Shown here in pieces: positions 13,029 to 25,514 of a stretch of DNA of 64,000 nucleotides. Source of the DNA: Mucor racemosus (lineage: Eukaryota > Mucoromycota > Mucoromycetes > Mucorales > Mucoraceae); the NCBI GenBank assembly GCA_027405735.1, contig JAPEHQ010000009.1, positions 744,001-808,000 of the forward strand, read 5' to 3'. The translations under genes and the position numbers were made by a program. Under the pieces are notes generated by a model, which saw nothing but the letters and a program-made list of their open reading frames with translations, ran no database searches and was not told the DNA's origin. Every line of letters begins with the position of its first letter. The first letter of the stretch is position 1.

Positions 13029-13489
13029 GAGCCGAGCCTAGGACGAGCTTGACCAAAGCTCGCCACAACGAGCCGAGCTTTGTATCACTCGAGCTCGAGC
13101 CGAGCTTTAATAAAAGCTCGTTTGACAAAGACGAGTTTTTGACTTTTTTTTAAAAAGCTCGTTTGAGAAAGACGAGCTTTTGACTTCTTTTCAAAAAGTT
13201 CAAATTTAAATAATAATTAGTAAATGCTATGACATTATTACTTTAGATAATTGTCAATTGACATTCATAAGTTTGCTTTACTTTAGATATTTGTCACTGG
13301 AAAGGTAAAATAAAGCTCGCATTGAGATGATGAGTTTTAGTCGCTGCATAAAAAAGCTCGTTTGGGGTAAACGAGCTCTAGTCACGCGCAAAAAAAAGCT
13401 CGTCGAGGTTGAACGAGCTTTTTTGTAAGCTCGTCTAACTTTAACGAGCCTTGAGAAAAGCTCGGCTGCATAAAAAAGGCTCGGCTCGT
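13029..13489. mobile_element. CGAGCT-rich inverted-repeat element (MITE-like)
   Basis: Ends carry a perfect 13-bp inverted repeat, ACGAGCCGAGCCT at 13029-13041 and its complement at 13477-13489. Between them AGCTCG/CGAGCT motifs recur about twenty times, often as facing pairs such as AAAGCTCGTTT...AGACGAGCTTTT that can form hairpins. The block is far richer in GC than its surroundings. Dense subterminal motifs of this type are known from non-autonomous hAT elements, but no convincing target duplication was found. Confidence 0.6.
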
Positions 13490-13539
13490 TTAATATCACT
13501 AAATAAACTCAATCTATTACAAGATTATAGTACTTATTA

Positions 13540-14120
13540 CAGTAAAATTCATTGCTTTTTCCTTAAATACTGGGTCTCACTTTTCATCCCTGCTCAACTT
13601 TTTTTTTCACTAAATAATATCAAGAAAAAATTATATGCCAATGCATCTGTGATGTTCATCTTTAATTCAAAAACGCGTTTCTGGAAATATCCTATTTTTT
13701 GCAGTTGACATTAATTTTCCAGTGCTAATGTTTCAGATTTTTACAACTATTTCACTGCTAAAAATTAAAAACTTTGAGTCTTAATATCTTTACAAAAATT
13801 AAGCTATACTGACCATTTTTAATAATAAAACATATTTGCTTTGAGGTACTCTAAAATGTATTTAAGTATGAAATATTCTGAACACTTTTATTTTTTTCAT
13901 TTTTTTTTTGACATTCTTGTTGTGGATTTTAAAATATTCGTTATATTCAGCAGCATCTTTTTTTATATTCGTATCATAGAGATCGTAGAGTTCTATTGAA
14001 TGCAATTTAATTCTTTTCAAAATATTAATTTTTCGTGGAGATATTCTCATGTTTTTCTTCGATTTTCCATACGTATTCAATCATCCCGAATTCTGAATTC
14101 GGAACAATATTCTTTTAATG
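13540..14120 (-). repeat. Family A repeat, partial copy A2
   Basis: Matches the 5500-6120 part of copy A1 in the same orientation, including the frame with ISPRKINILK (13862-14080). The remaining part of the family unit is missing on the right. Confidence 0.75.
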
Positions 14121-14567
14121 TAATATTCTGCTTCCGTTACACTATCACTTGATATACTATTGCCATCGGCTTTATCTGGTTCAATTTTGAGATAACTTCG
14201 GGCCGTTAGGTGCTATGTCTAATATTTCCTGTATTTGAAGGGATTCTTCGCAACTTTAGACTTCCCCATTATTGCAATAGGACTCACTTAGTTTTGGCCA
14301 TCAAGATAAGTGATGCCGAAAGAAGAATTCATTGCAGTTTATTTGGCTTTACACCTGTTTTCAAGGGTTATCTTAAGTCTAACACAAGAAATGCGGCCAG
14401 TCCTAAAGCTAACATGATGTATAAAAGTTATTGTATAAAGGAGTAATAGAATCAAGCACAATCTGGAGTAAAATAATGCACCGATGGAACGAGCACGGTC
14501 ACGACTATTAATTTAACGTTCTATTTGCATGATTTTTCAATTCCTTTTTTCAGCATTACTGTATAAT

Positions 14568-15712
14568 ATGAATATGAATAAACTCGCTACAAAAATCAAA
14601 TTGAGGTATATACATATAACACCACATTATATTATCTTATTACTCACTAAAAGTAAATTGTAACATGTAGTTGCCAAGATATTACCAAAATCAAGGTAGA
14701 TGCTATAGGTAAAATAAAATAAAACATAAAGCAATTTGAGCTGAAATATTCATGACGTATTTACTTACTCTAGTAAACGCTGCAAACAACTCTTTGCTTG
14801 GAGGAGGAGGAGGTTCGTTTAAAAAGAATTATATTTATTTTCTGATGTGCAGAATATACTAATAAATAATCATGCAGTGGACGGAGCTATTCACAGGTAT
14901 ATCATCATTATCATCAACATCAACAATCAGTAAACATCTGATAATATTTAATAGTGCCGCCGGAAGAGAGTTGTTAGAGGAATGTCGTACACTAGGGGGA
15001 TGTCCCGATGGTGTAAGTATTTTTTATTTTTTTTGTAAAACATGATCCAGTTTGATACTAATTCTCATTAAATATTGAAAAGTATGCCAAAATAACCAAA
15101 GGTTTGTTATTTTACATACATTTTCAAATTTAAGCATTAATAATTTCGTGTATGAAAAGGTTATAAGTTACCAGCAAAACGTAAATGAAGCTAAATTTTA
15201 CGGGAGAAAACGGGCATATACCGAGTAAAAAATACTAATTTTATCAACATATGATTTTTATAGACGTAATTCATACAGTTGGCCCACAATCTGAAAAGCC
15301 AAATATTCTTGCTAATTGTTACAGAAACTCGCTCCAAGTATTGACAGATAACAATCTGCGCTCTATTGCCTTTCCTTGTATTGCTACTGGAGTTTATGGG
15401 TACGATAACGAGAGAGCTGCCAAAGTAGCATTGGAAACAGTGCTCGGATTTTTACAAAATGACAGCACAGATAAGGTAAGATATGTCTTTGTTGCATGAT
15501 TGGATATTACTCAAAATGTCTGTATTGACTTTTAATAAATCTCTATTGGATAGGTTGATCAAGTTATCTTTGTGTTGTTTAATGAAAAGGACAAGAAGAT
15601 TTACAAAGGTATAGTTGGATTACTGTTTGGTTTCTCCAGAAATTCATCAAAAATGCTCTTCTTTTTAGATTTGGTTCCAAGATACTTTCCAGGAGCCTCT
15701 ACTGAATGCTAA
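14568..15712 (+). CDS. Macro domain (ADP-ribose/O-acetyl-ADP-ribose binding) protein
   Basis: A single macro domain that binds, and probably hydrolyses, ADP-ribose-type ligands. Ten small exons join in phase: 14568-14605, 14671-14708, 14774-14812, 14878-14896, 14955-15012, 15083-15101, 15160-15180, 15264-15475, 15554-15608 and 15669-15712, giving 180 aa. The diagnostic loop DITKIKVDAIVNAANNSLLG is followed by GGGVDGAIHSAAGRELLEEC, then AKITKGYKLPAKHVIHTVGP and FPCIATGVYGY. NAAN and GGGVDGAI are the ligand-contact segments of the MacroD/YmdB class. The length is that of a bare macro domain. Exons of 19-21 nt make automatic prediction easy to miss. The start is the first of two close ATGs (14568 or 14574). 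Substrate is not decided by sequence. Confidence 0.88.
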
Positions 15713-15927
15713 ATCAAACCTTTTACATATATATGAAGGGCTTGGAAAACAGAAAGTAGTAGCCAATCGTGAGGCATAATTTAAAAATGATTCACAATAT
15801 CTAATTTTTTTCTTTTAATTCACCTTTGTATTTAAGAGGCCATGTGTTATCTTTTCTTGTGCTGGTTTTCTTTTTTTTATTCTTCTCATTTTTATTTTTC
15901 ACCTTAATTTCCTCTTGAATAAAAACT

Positions 15928-17023
15928 ATGTTGCGATATGTTTGTTGTAAAGCTGTTGTAAGTAGATCATAAAGATAAATGAGATTTGATCAATTTGACA
16001 CTTATTTTCCCAGGCAAATACTGCAAGCAATAGCATTGTTACACCACAAATTGCCGTTGCACGACGTGCCTATTCACTAGCCACTTCTGCAATGGCATTC
16101 AAGAAACATATGCGTCAAAAAAAATTCAGCCGTGCACCTCGTTATTCGGAACCTACTGCTGAAGATGCTGTTTACAACATTTTGCATAATACCCCAAAAT
16201 CAAATGCAGAGAAAGCAAAAAGACATGTATTGAATCTTTTAGTTCAAAATGAACCTGGTGTGCTCAGTAGATTATCCGGCGTTTTAGCTGGAAGAAATTT
16301 TAACATTGAATCTTTGGTTGTGGCGAATACAGAAGTTACTGATTTGAGTAGAATGACCGTAGTTTTTAAGGGTAAAAATGTTCAAATTGAACAAGCTAGA
16401 AGACAATTGGAAGATTTGGTAAGGAATTTATTAACTGGACTTGAGATTTTGTATTGATTTGTTACAAAATAAGGTTCCTGTCTGGGCTGTATTAGATTAC
16501 ACTGATACAAAGTTGATCGAACGTGAATTGCTGTTGATCAAAGTCTCCATTTTGGGTCCAGAGTATTTGCATGAGCAATTACCCACTACTAAATTAGATA
16601 AAGATGTGGAATATGTCGACGAAAAACTGAATGCTGTTGACGAGGTAGGGTATATGAAATTGTATTGTGTTTATATATGCTCACCATTGGCTACAGACTC
16701 CTGAGGAAACACCATCAACCGCTCTTAGACATACTTTTGATCACTTACGTGCTGTTACAGAATTAACTCGTTTATTCGAAGGCAAAATTGTTGATGTTTC
16801 TAGCGACTCTGTCGTGGTTGAAGTCTGTGCTAAACCTGAGCGTATTACATCCTTTATGAGACTTTGTAAACCGTTTGGAATTATTGAAGCTGCCAGAACT
16901 GGCGTCATGGCAATGCCTCGTGCTCCTGTTCATGATCAATTTGGAGTTCACGCCGAGAATTCTTCCCAAAAAGAAGAGGACGAAGAGGATGAAGTCGATC
17001 ATAGCGCTCTTCCTCCATCTTAA
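15928..17023 (+). CDS. ILV6: Acetolactate synthase regulatory (small) subunit, mitochondrial
   Basis: This is the regulatory subunit of acetohydroxyacid synthase, the first shared step of branched-chain amino acid synthesis. It activates the catalytic subunit and confers valine feedback. Four exons (15928-15957, 16014-16418, 16474-16644, 16697-17023) give 310 aa, normal for fungal Ilv6. Residues 1-40 are basic, Ser/Ala-rich and free of acidic residues, as in a mitochondrial presequence. An ACT domain starts at about residue 80: HVLNLLVQNEPGVLSRLSGV, then LAGRNFNIESLVVANTEVTD. The C-terminal domain contains RELLLIKVSILGPE and ELTRLFEGKIVDVSSDSVVV, ending GVMAMPR plus an acidic tail. It follows the macro-domain gene by about 215 bp on the same strand. 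Confidence 0.95.
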
Positions 17024-18344
17024 TGAAAATCTTACGCTATATATATAATTCGGTTGTTTTGAAATGTAACATTGCTTTTATTCTGCCCAATGTTGAATTA
17101 TTGCTTAACATTTCAAAAACATTGCTTTGGCTTATTTTAATATAAAAACTTCAAATAAAAATTATTATCATGTAAACAAGATGCTAAAATTTTAATATAA
17201 TTATATTTAAGTGTGTTTAGGTGTATAAACTGTTAGAAAACAATTCTTTAAATGTTAAATTTAGACAAAAATTGATGAATTTGCTTTTTCGAAGAGCGGA
17301 GATAATTATTGATGTAATAATAATGAAGGATTTCTTACTTTAGAAAAAGTGTTTACATGATGGTTAGATCAATCCATAGAGTATAAATTTCATAGACTAG
17401 ATACAGAAAATAAAATATGAGAGCATACTTGAGATGTTATAAAATAACATTGTGAAGATAAAACCCAATTTTTGATGTCGCAACAACTATAACAAATCCT
17501 TTAAATACCATTATTGGTCTTTTACAAGTCAATAATAACAGTAAATTGAACCATTTAATGCATCAAGATGATAAATTAGGCACCGAGACACAACTTCATG
17601 CAACGGATAACAAGCTTCTAATTCTATATCTTGACTTTAAAGTTGATTGTTTGTAATATGACATTGAAAAAAAGAATAATTTAGTCTATATTCATCTAGT
17701 TTATCAATCGCTTGTTTACCAGAAATTCTTGTTTGCATTAGATGATTGGGGCCACACAGAGGCAAATTTCGCTTTGAAAGATCTTGATGCTTCAAGTACC
17801 TTGAATTGTACAAGTACAGATAACTAATTTATATTGCCGTATTTGATTGATTTTTATTAAACACGTTTAAAATGTTGTACTAGAGCATTGCATAATATCT
17901 CAAAAACTTGTTTAAAGTATGAGACTCTAAAATGATCTGATGAGAATGTTAAGAAATCAGGATTGCCAAAAAATAACATAAAATCCTAATTAGCCAAGTA
18001 CAGAACATGATTAGTTTGTACTCTTCGGTCTGCATTACAGACAAAAATAATTCGGAAAACATCATTCTGCATATTATGCCAAGAATGAAAGATGGTTTTT
18101 TACCAAGAAACAATAAGATCTATCAAATATAATACATAATACATTTTAGATTGCGAATTTTACACAATCTTTATTGTTACTAAAGAGGAAAGTTTACATT
18201 CACATGCATTTTATACTTGATTGGCTCAATTCAAGCTTCAGTCTTGCTGTCACCTCTGCCGCAACTTTTTTGACTGTATATAAATATCCTTCGTCAAAAA
18301 ATTGACAAGCGTCTTATTTTCTGCAAGATATATACATAATAATA
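17024..18344. other. ILV6-ERG7 intergenic region
   Basis: About 1.3 kb of AT-rich DNA without a recognisable exon. The right end is the ERG7 promoter, with a TATA-like element. Confidence 0.5.
18277..18286 (+). promoter_or_regulatory. TATA-like box of the ERG7 gene
   Basis: TATATAAATA lies about 60 bp before the ERG7 start codon, in a short pyrimidine-rich promoter. Spacing suits a TATA box with a short leader; inferred only. Confidence 0.5.
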
Positions 18345-20728
18345 ATGACTGTGGCCTTGGAAGAATATGCATCAGCAAAGCTCAACTTGAGCTCAACTCC
18401 CAAGTTTACTGATTTAGAAAACTGGCGACTAAAAGTGGATGAAGGCAGACAAACCTGGCATTATTTGTCAACTGATGAAGAACGTAAATCTTGGCCTCAA
18501 ACACTCTGGGATAGATATTCTTTAGGTCTTCCTCTTGTATGTAGATAAAAAAAAATACGCAAAAAATATATACTTGATTTAATATAAATGTTGTTTTTCC
18601 ATTGAATTATAGAATGTTCCTGAACTCGAAACACCAACAACACCACTCGAATCTGCTCGTAATGGCTTCGAATTTTATAGACGTCTTCAAACAGAAGATG
18701 GTCATTGGAGTGGAGAATATGGTGGACCCATGTTAGTATCAATAAATCAAAGATGAATCAAAGAAAACCAACTAATTTGATCTGAAATCAATAGGTTTTT
18801 AATCCCTGGTTTCACGATTACTTATTATATTACTGGAACACCTATTCCTGAGGCAAAACGTCTCGAATTAATTCGCTATATACTCAACAGAGCAGAAGTT
18901 AATGATGGTGGGTGGGGTATTCACATTGAAGGTGTCTCTACTGTTTTTGGTACAGCATTGAATTATGTTGCTCTTCGTATTTTAGGTCTTGGACCTGATC
19001 ATCCTGCCATGGTCAAAGCTCGTGGAACACTTCATAAGCTTGGTGGTGCAGCTGCTATTCCCGCTTGGGGTAAATTCTGGTTAGCTGCTTTAGGTGTCTA
19101 TGATTGGAAGGGTGTAAATCCCATTCCTCCTGAATTATGGACTCTTCCAAAGGCATTCCCTCTTTGCCCTGGTAATTGGTGGGTCCACACTCGTTTAGTT
19201 TATTTGCCTATGGGTTACATCTATGCTCGTAGACTCAGTGCACCTCTTACTTCATTCACTCAATCTCTTCGCCAAGAACTTTATACTGAGCCTTATGATT
19301 CTATTCATTGGGATAGTCAAAGAAACAATGTTGCTAAAGTTGATTTATATACCCCTCATTCCAAGCTTATGGATGCTATCAACTATGGCTTAACTTATTA
19401 CGAATCTTTTGCATCCAAAGTACCTTATCTTAGAAACTATGCTATTAAATTAACATTGGATCAGGTCAAAATGGAAGATGAAAACTCATGTTTTCAAACT
19501 ATTGGTCCTGTATCTAAAGCTATGAATTGGCTTGTTAGTTTTTACGAGTACGGTAGAGAATCTCGTGAGTTCAAGCAACATCTTGAAAAGAATGCTGATT
19601 TCATGTGGATGGGTCCTGAGGGTATGATGGTAAATGGTACCAACGGTAGTCAACTTTGGGATGCAACTTTCATTGCTCAAGCCTGTGTAGAAGCTAAACT
19701 TGCTGAAAATTTAGAATATCGTGAAAATATGATTAGATTGCTTGAATTTATTGATATTACTCAAGTATGTTGTTGATTTCATTGTTATTATTTCAAAATC
19801 ATTAATTCTATATTAGATTCGTCATAATCCTCAAAAATGGCAGGAATCTTATCGTCAAATCACATTGGGCGCTTGGCCATTTAGTACAAGAGAACAAAAT
19901 TATACTGTATCTGATTGTACTGCTGAAGGTATTAAAGCAACTATTGCTTTGCAAAATACTCCTGGCCTTCCTACTTTAGTTGATATCCCTCGTCTTCGTC
20001 AAGCTGTTGATGTGCTATTAACTATGCAAAATTCAGATAATGGTTTTGCTTCATATGAAACTATCCGTGGTCCTCAATTCTTGGAAACTTTTAACCCTGC
20101 TGAAGTTTTTGGCAACATTATGATTGAATACAGTTATCCTGAATGTACTACTGCTACCTTGATGGGTCTCCGTAGCTTTATTAAGGTTGACCCTGAATAT
20201 CGTCGTGCTGAAGTCGATGAGGCATGTCGCCGCAGTTTGTTATACATTAAAGATGTTCAACACGAAGATGGTTCTTGGTACGGTTCTTGGGCTATTTGTT
20301 ATACTTATGCTGCCATGTTTGCTCTTCAAAGTTTAGCGAGTGTTGATGAATACTATGAAACATCTGATCATGCTAAACGTGGTTGCGATTTCCTTATTGA
20401 ACATCAAGAAGCTGATGGTGGATGGGGTGAAAGCTACAAATCTTGCGAATTACATGTTTATACTCGTAATGAGAGATCCCAAGTTGTGAATACTGCTTTT
20501 GCTATCAGAGGTCTTTTGGAAGCTAAATACCCTCACAAAGAACCTATTCGTCGTGGTATTGAATTCATTATGAGTAGACAAAAAGCTAATGGCGAATGGC
20601 TACAAGAAAGTATTGAAGGCGTCTTTAACAAGAATTGTATGATTTCTTATCCTAATTATAAGTTTTCTTTTACTATTTGGGCACTTGGTCAATATGCCAG
20701 TGTCTATGGTGATAGCATTAAAGAATAA
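18345..20728 (+). CDS. ERG7: Lanosterol synthase (oxidosqualene cyclase)
   Basis: The enzyme cyclises 2,3-oxidosqualene to lanosterol in ergosterol synthesis, on ER or lipid-particle membranes. Four exons (18345-18536, 18613-18731, 18795-19764, 19817-20728) give 730 aa, typical for the family. Repeated QW motifs are present ([40 protein letters not shown]). The catalytic VSDCTAEG motif places the initiating acid at about Asp460. [11 protein letters not shown] and [17 protein letters not shown] also match. The first methionine precedes a well-conserved N-terminus ([17 protein letters not shown]). It ends tail to tail with DRG1, only about 140 bp apart. Confidence 0.97.
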
Positions 20729-20868
20729 AAATCCCTCTATTGTATAATATTATGAAAAAAATTGTAACTTTTATTATATATATAACTTTTTTTAAGCCAG
20801 TCTAGACCCTAATATCAAAGCAAAATGATGGTTAAAAATCTGTTTTAACTGAGTAATATCAAACCAAC

Positions 20869-22397
20869 TTACTTTTTAACAATTTGAACAACATCTTCAT
20901 CCATAAGAATATGTTCTTTACCGACCTTTTGAGGGTTATGCTTTACTGAAGCACCCCAAACATATGCACACTTGAATTGATCCATAATAGACTTGTGAAT
21001 ACTGTTACAAAAATCTTCAACAGTTGCCTTTTCATGTGTCATAACAACAGGTTGTTCATAATCTGGTAATTGACCCTTAGGTTTGGTGTAAATTCTAACA
21101 AGGTTCAATTTCTTCCACATAACTTCTAATAATTCATCAAAATTCCATTCGTGATTGGAAGAAATAGGTACAGCGTTGGGAATCTTGTAAATAAGATCCA
21201 ATTCTTCAATGGAAATTTGATCGATTTTGTTGAGAACGTAAACGGCGGGAATATAGATACTAAATGGATATTAATGAATCTGACTATTACAATCAAATTA
21301 CATATAAGCTTACCGATTGCCTTCAACAACATCAATAAGATCATCAATAGTAGCATCTTCCTTGAAAGAAATATCGGCATTGTGAATACGATATTCACTT
21401 AAAACTGCCTTGACTTCGTCAAATGTAATGTTATTAAGAGGAACAGTATTGGAAATGGCGATACCACCCTTTTCCTTCTTTTTGAAAATAATAGCAGGAG
21501 GCTTCTTGTTTAATCTAATACCGAAACCTTCCAATTCCTTTTCAATCAATTTCTTATGAGTCATGGGTTTGAGTACATCGAGTACAATGAAAATAAGTGA
21601 ACATGTACGAGCAACTATTTTTCAAAATTAGTATATGAATGTATACAAATATACATCCGTATATTAACTTACCAGCAATAACTTGACGACCTCTACCCTT
21701 ACCATCCTTGGCACCTTCAATAATACCGGGAAGATCAAGAATCTTTATATAATGTTAATACAAGATCACATAAAATCAATAATTCCAACTTACTTGGAGT
21801 TTGGCACCCTTATATTGAACAATACCGGGAACAGTTGTAAGAGTTGTAAACTCATAAGCACCTACTTCAGAAGCAGTGCCAGTAAGTTTAGACATAAGAG
21901 TTGATTTACCAACAGAAGGAAAACCTATAATCACAAAATCAATGCTCTGTTTTTTTAACCATAGAAATCCAACATACCGACAAAACCAATACGTGCAACA
22001 CCAGTCTTTGCAACATCGAAACCAACTAAAAAGAACATGCATGTCAATTATAATGTCAAAATATGTACATGTAAATTAATGCTTTACCACCGGCACCACC
22101 TCCACCACCACTGGAAGGTGTAAGCAAATCACGCTTAAGCTTTGCAAGCTTAGCCTTCAACTGACCCAAGTGAAAGGAGGTGGCCTTATTCTTTTGGGTC
22201 TTGGCCATCTCGCTCTACAAAAAAAAAAAATCCCCATAAATATTAATTTATGTTTATAACATTTACGACAAATGTTGAGTTGCTTGGTCTACATACTTCG
22301 ATTTCCTACAAATAACATTATTAGATTTTTTTTTTTTTTTTGTTTCACGATGCAGACAAACGCGCGCTCATACCTTGATTTTGTCTACCAACGACAT
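20869..22397 (-). CDS. RBG1: Developmentally regulated GTP-binding protein (DRG1/RBG1 type)
   Basis: A translation-associated OBG/DRG GTPase that binds ribosomes with a DFRP partner. Eight exons join in phase: 22397-22374, 22305-22297, 22214-22088, 22025-21978, 21924-21794, 21742-21673, 21614-21314 and 21259-20869, giving 366 aa, as in other DRG1 proteins. The second exon is only 9 nt (E-I-E). Residues about 1-55 form the helical start, ending in a Gly-rich linker. The G domain shows G1 GFPSVGKST, a switch region [14 protein letters not shown]3 DLPGIIEGA and G4 NKID, with an S5D2L-like insert between. The C-terminal TGS domain begins around [19 protein letters not shown] and ends in [20 protein letters not shown]1 rather than DRG2 is chosen from the TGS sequence and length. 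Confidence 0.94.
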
Positions 22398-23499
22398 TTT
22401 TGCTTATGTATACTTTTGGTGTGAAAAAGAACTACAAGTTAATTGTCCTCTTAGCCAAAAAATCTTTTTTAGCTCCTAGTCTAAATTTTTGACGCACACA
22501 CAATTTAGAAAAAGCCACAAACAGCATTACTTCATAATATCGGGTTTCATCTGGTCTTCTTTAGTCAATTGTAGTAGTGGCCGGACTTTTTCTAGAAGAA
22601 ATGTGATGGAAGAAAAGATAGGCGCTGTAGCAAAGATTGTAAATAAACTACTAAAATAAAAAATACTGAGGTTGTGTTCACTCTTATCGTAATCATATAT
22701 AATATTAACTAGTATATCTTAACCCTGTTTTGTCCATAAATATTCTTTGATTTCAGAACTGACGGATTTCATTATTATTTTCGCTTGAAACACAGACAAA
22801 AAATAAATCTTGATCTGGAAGCATTAAAGAATTTTTAAAAGCATATAAAATTAGAAAATGTCTTGATTGGAATTACTAAAAACTTAATTCATCATATAGA
22901 GCATGTATACAGAATATATATATATATATATTTTGCATTTTCATCTCTTCAATTAATTTACTTGAAACACTACTTTTATATTTGATTAAAGCTAAAAATG
23001 AATGAAAATCGACTTCTTTTTATTATAACATACTTGACTAAACCGTTGAATACTGAGTGAATGCGCGCAATTAGTCTTCCTCAAATTACACAGTGTATTT
23101 TTGGCTAAGATATTAAGGCTACATTTTTGTAGATCACAGGATATTCAGATATATTATACAATGAAAGTAATAATCGGCAAGAAAATAACTATGCAAATGT
23201 ATGGATATGTACTGGTATACTCGTATTGCGACAGTATTCCTTTAAATTATGCACATATCATATAATATTTGTAGCAATTTGCTGAAGAAATGAATCGGTA
23301 ATATGATTGCTCAATATCCAGCAATCTGAAGCTTATGGACAATCAATGGTGAGCACAATATCACAAAGCATGGTTTGTATAAGAGATTCGAATTTTCTCG
23401 CCCAATATTCAATCGACTTCCGTCAAGTTTTAAAAAGGACTTACCTGCCCTCTATTGATATTAATATCTGTCCTATTATAAAAGGTTTGATACCAGAAT
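22398..23499. other. DRG1 upstream region
   Basis: Promoter side of DRG1, then AT-rich DNA without recognisable features until a family A repeat begins. The 73-aa plus frame at 23307-23528 shows no family resemblance. Confidence 0.5.
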
Positions 23500-24760
23500 A
23501 TAAGTGCTCTGGCCTAACATTAACCTAACATTGGCCAAAAATTTACCTAAAATTGATTATAAAAAATTAAACACCTGAATTGGGATGTTTATTTTTTGTA
23601 TTCATAAGATATAACTAACTAAGATTTACTCTGAATTTTTTGTTTTGGCGAAAAACCTTGATTTTTCGTCGAGATAATCGAAATAATAGTTCATCTTACA
23701 GCTTAAGTCTTATGATACCTGAGTTCCAAAATCGAGGAGTAGTGAAATCGATCAAAAAATTATACAAAAAGCAAGTTTGTTTAAAAGCTCGTAAACTGCA
23801 CAGTAAGTTGGACTAGTGTATTAATTGTTTTTTGTGCATCTTTAAATTTTGTATCTATCTGTATAGAATTTGGACAAATACTTCATATTAAATTTTGCGC
23901 AAAATGCAATTGAAATTTTGGAGGTTTTTTGAAGATACACATCACTTTTTATAAGCATATTTAAAATATAATAAATTGAAATGATGTGCAAAAAAAGTAT
24001 CTATCGATCGAGCTATTGCAAAATCTTCTAGCTGCATTTTTCGTAGAGAAAACAAGATTTTTGTCCAATTTTTTTTATGTTTCAGAATTTGGGATGAGGG
24101 TATACAAGGGGAAAATTGAGGTTAGAGATGAGGGTGTCCTTTGTACACATTTTTTAGGATATCTCCACGAAAAATCAATATTTTGAAAAGAACTAAATTG
24201 TATCCGGTATAGCTCAATATGATTTATGAAATGAGTGTAAACAAAATACTGCTCAATATAATGGATATTTTGTAATCCTCTTCAAAAGGTAAAAAAAAAA
24301 AGGGGCATGAAATGATAAAAAAAAAAAAGTGCTTGAAATTTTTTTATAGTTTAATATGTTATAGAGCGCTTTAAAACAAGTAAATTTTATTATTAAAAAG
24401 TGGTAGTGTAGCTTAATTTTTTCTGGAGATATGAAGCCTCAAAGTTTTCAATACATTAGCAGTAAAATACGCGTAAAAAATCTGAAACCTTAACATTGAA
24501 AGATTAATACCAACTGCAAAAAGTAGGATATTTCCGGATACTTATTTTTGGATTAAAGCTGAACATCTCAGGTACATTGGCATATAATTTTTTCTTGATG
24601 TTATTCAGTGAAAAAAAAAGTAGGGAAGGGACGAAAAATGAGACCCAGTTTTCAAGAAAAAAGCAGTGAATTTTATGTGTTTTTATGTCTTTCGGGAGAC
24701 TTAAAATAAATTTAGGAATAGATAGCATAATGGACCAATTAATGTCTATTTAGTATTATA
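23500..24760 (+). repeat. Family A repeat, copy A3
   Basis: A nearly full-length copy in plus orientation. It begins near a GGCCTAACATTNACCTAA motif and ends near AATTTAGGAATAGATAGCAT. The inner frame starts GMRVYKGKIEVRDEG but is broken by indels. It ends within 60 bp of the PGK relic. Confidence 0.8.
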
Positions 24761-24814
24761 TTTATATACTGTATTCATTATAGTATCTGACACAAATATT
24801 CAAAGTATCTTTAT

Positions 24815-24905
24815 GCTGACACCGTTGACAAAAACATCGAATGTGTAAGCATTGCAAGGTTCGTTCCAGACGAGGGTCTTGGGAACTTATCACCGCAATC
24901 AGATA
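24815..24905 (-). pseudogene. Degenerate phosphoglycerate kinase gene fragment
   Basis: On the minus strand this reads KTLVWNEPCNAYTFDVFVNG, matching [20 protein letters not shown] of the intact PGK gene about 900 bp away on the same strand. The adjacent ACCGCAATCAG resembles the ACCACAATCAAG segment of that gene, after a short deletion. Only a few dozen codons remain, so this is a relic of a duplicated copy. Confidence 0.7.
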
Positions 24906-25514
24906 AGCATTAAATATCTATTATGCAGAATTTGATGGTGCATTCAACGGGGTAACGTACGCACTAAAAGCATTGCATAGACTTAAACCCCCTCCCAAGA
25001 ATTTAGGTTTTTTCTGCAAAAGTTTGGTTTTCTAATAAGTAAAAGTAAAGTTAGCAAAGTTTGGACGATATATTGCTACCGTGCAGCTCGACTTCAGTAT
25101 GAGGTACCTTGAGGTTTATTTTCGGGATGAAAAGTGCATAAAACTTCCTTCAATTTCTCCTTCTGATTGGTTGAGTTCGTAATGTGAAATTTCTTACTAG
25201 GACAAATCCAACATGACTATTGATACAAATCTTCAAATTTCGATTATGTTAGATCAGCTATTATTTTCACAATCTTCAGGATCTAAATAACCGAGAATAG
25301 TTATGTTTAACCAAGAAAAAGCGTGGTTACTATGATGCCCTGGGTCCTAAAGAATTGTACTACTTGAACTACAATACAACTAAAAAAGCATTCTAATTAC
25401 AACCAAAAACATAGATAAGAAAAAGACGGTATTGTATGTGTATAGTGTATAATAGTTATTTAACAATGATTTTTATTCTGAAAATGATACATGCAATTAT
25501 TTAAATGAAACAAT
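24906..25514. other. PGK downstream region
   Basis: No exon is visible. It may include more decayed sequence of the duplicated PGK gene and the 3' UTR of the intact one. Confidence 0.4.

Noticed and set aside
14210..14446. 78-aa plus frame
   Set aside because: Not similar to anything recognised, between a repeat and the macro-domain gene; could be a fragment of an element, but unsupported.
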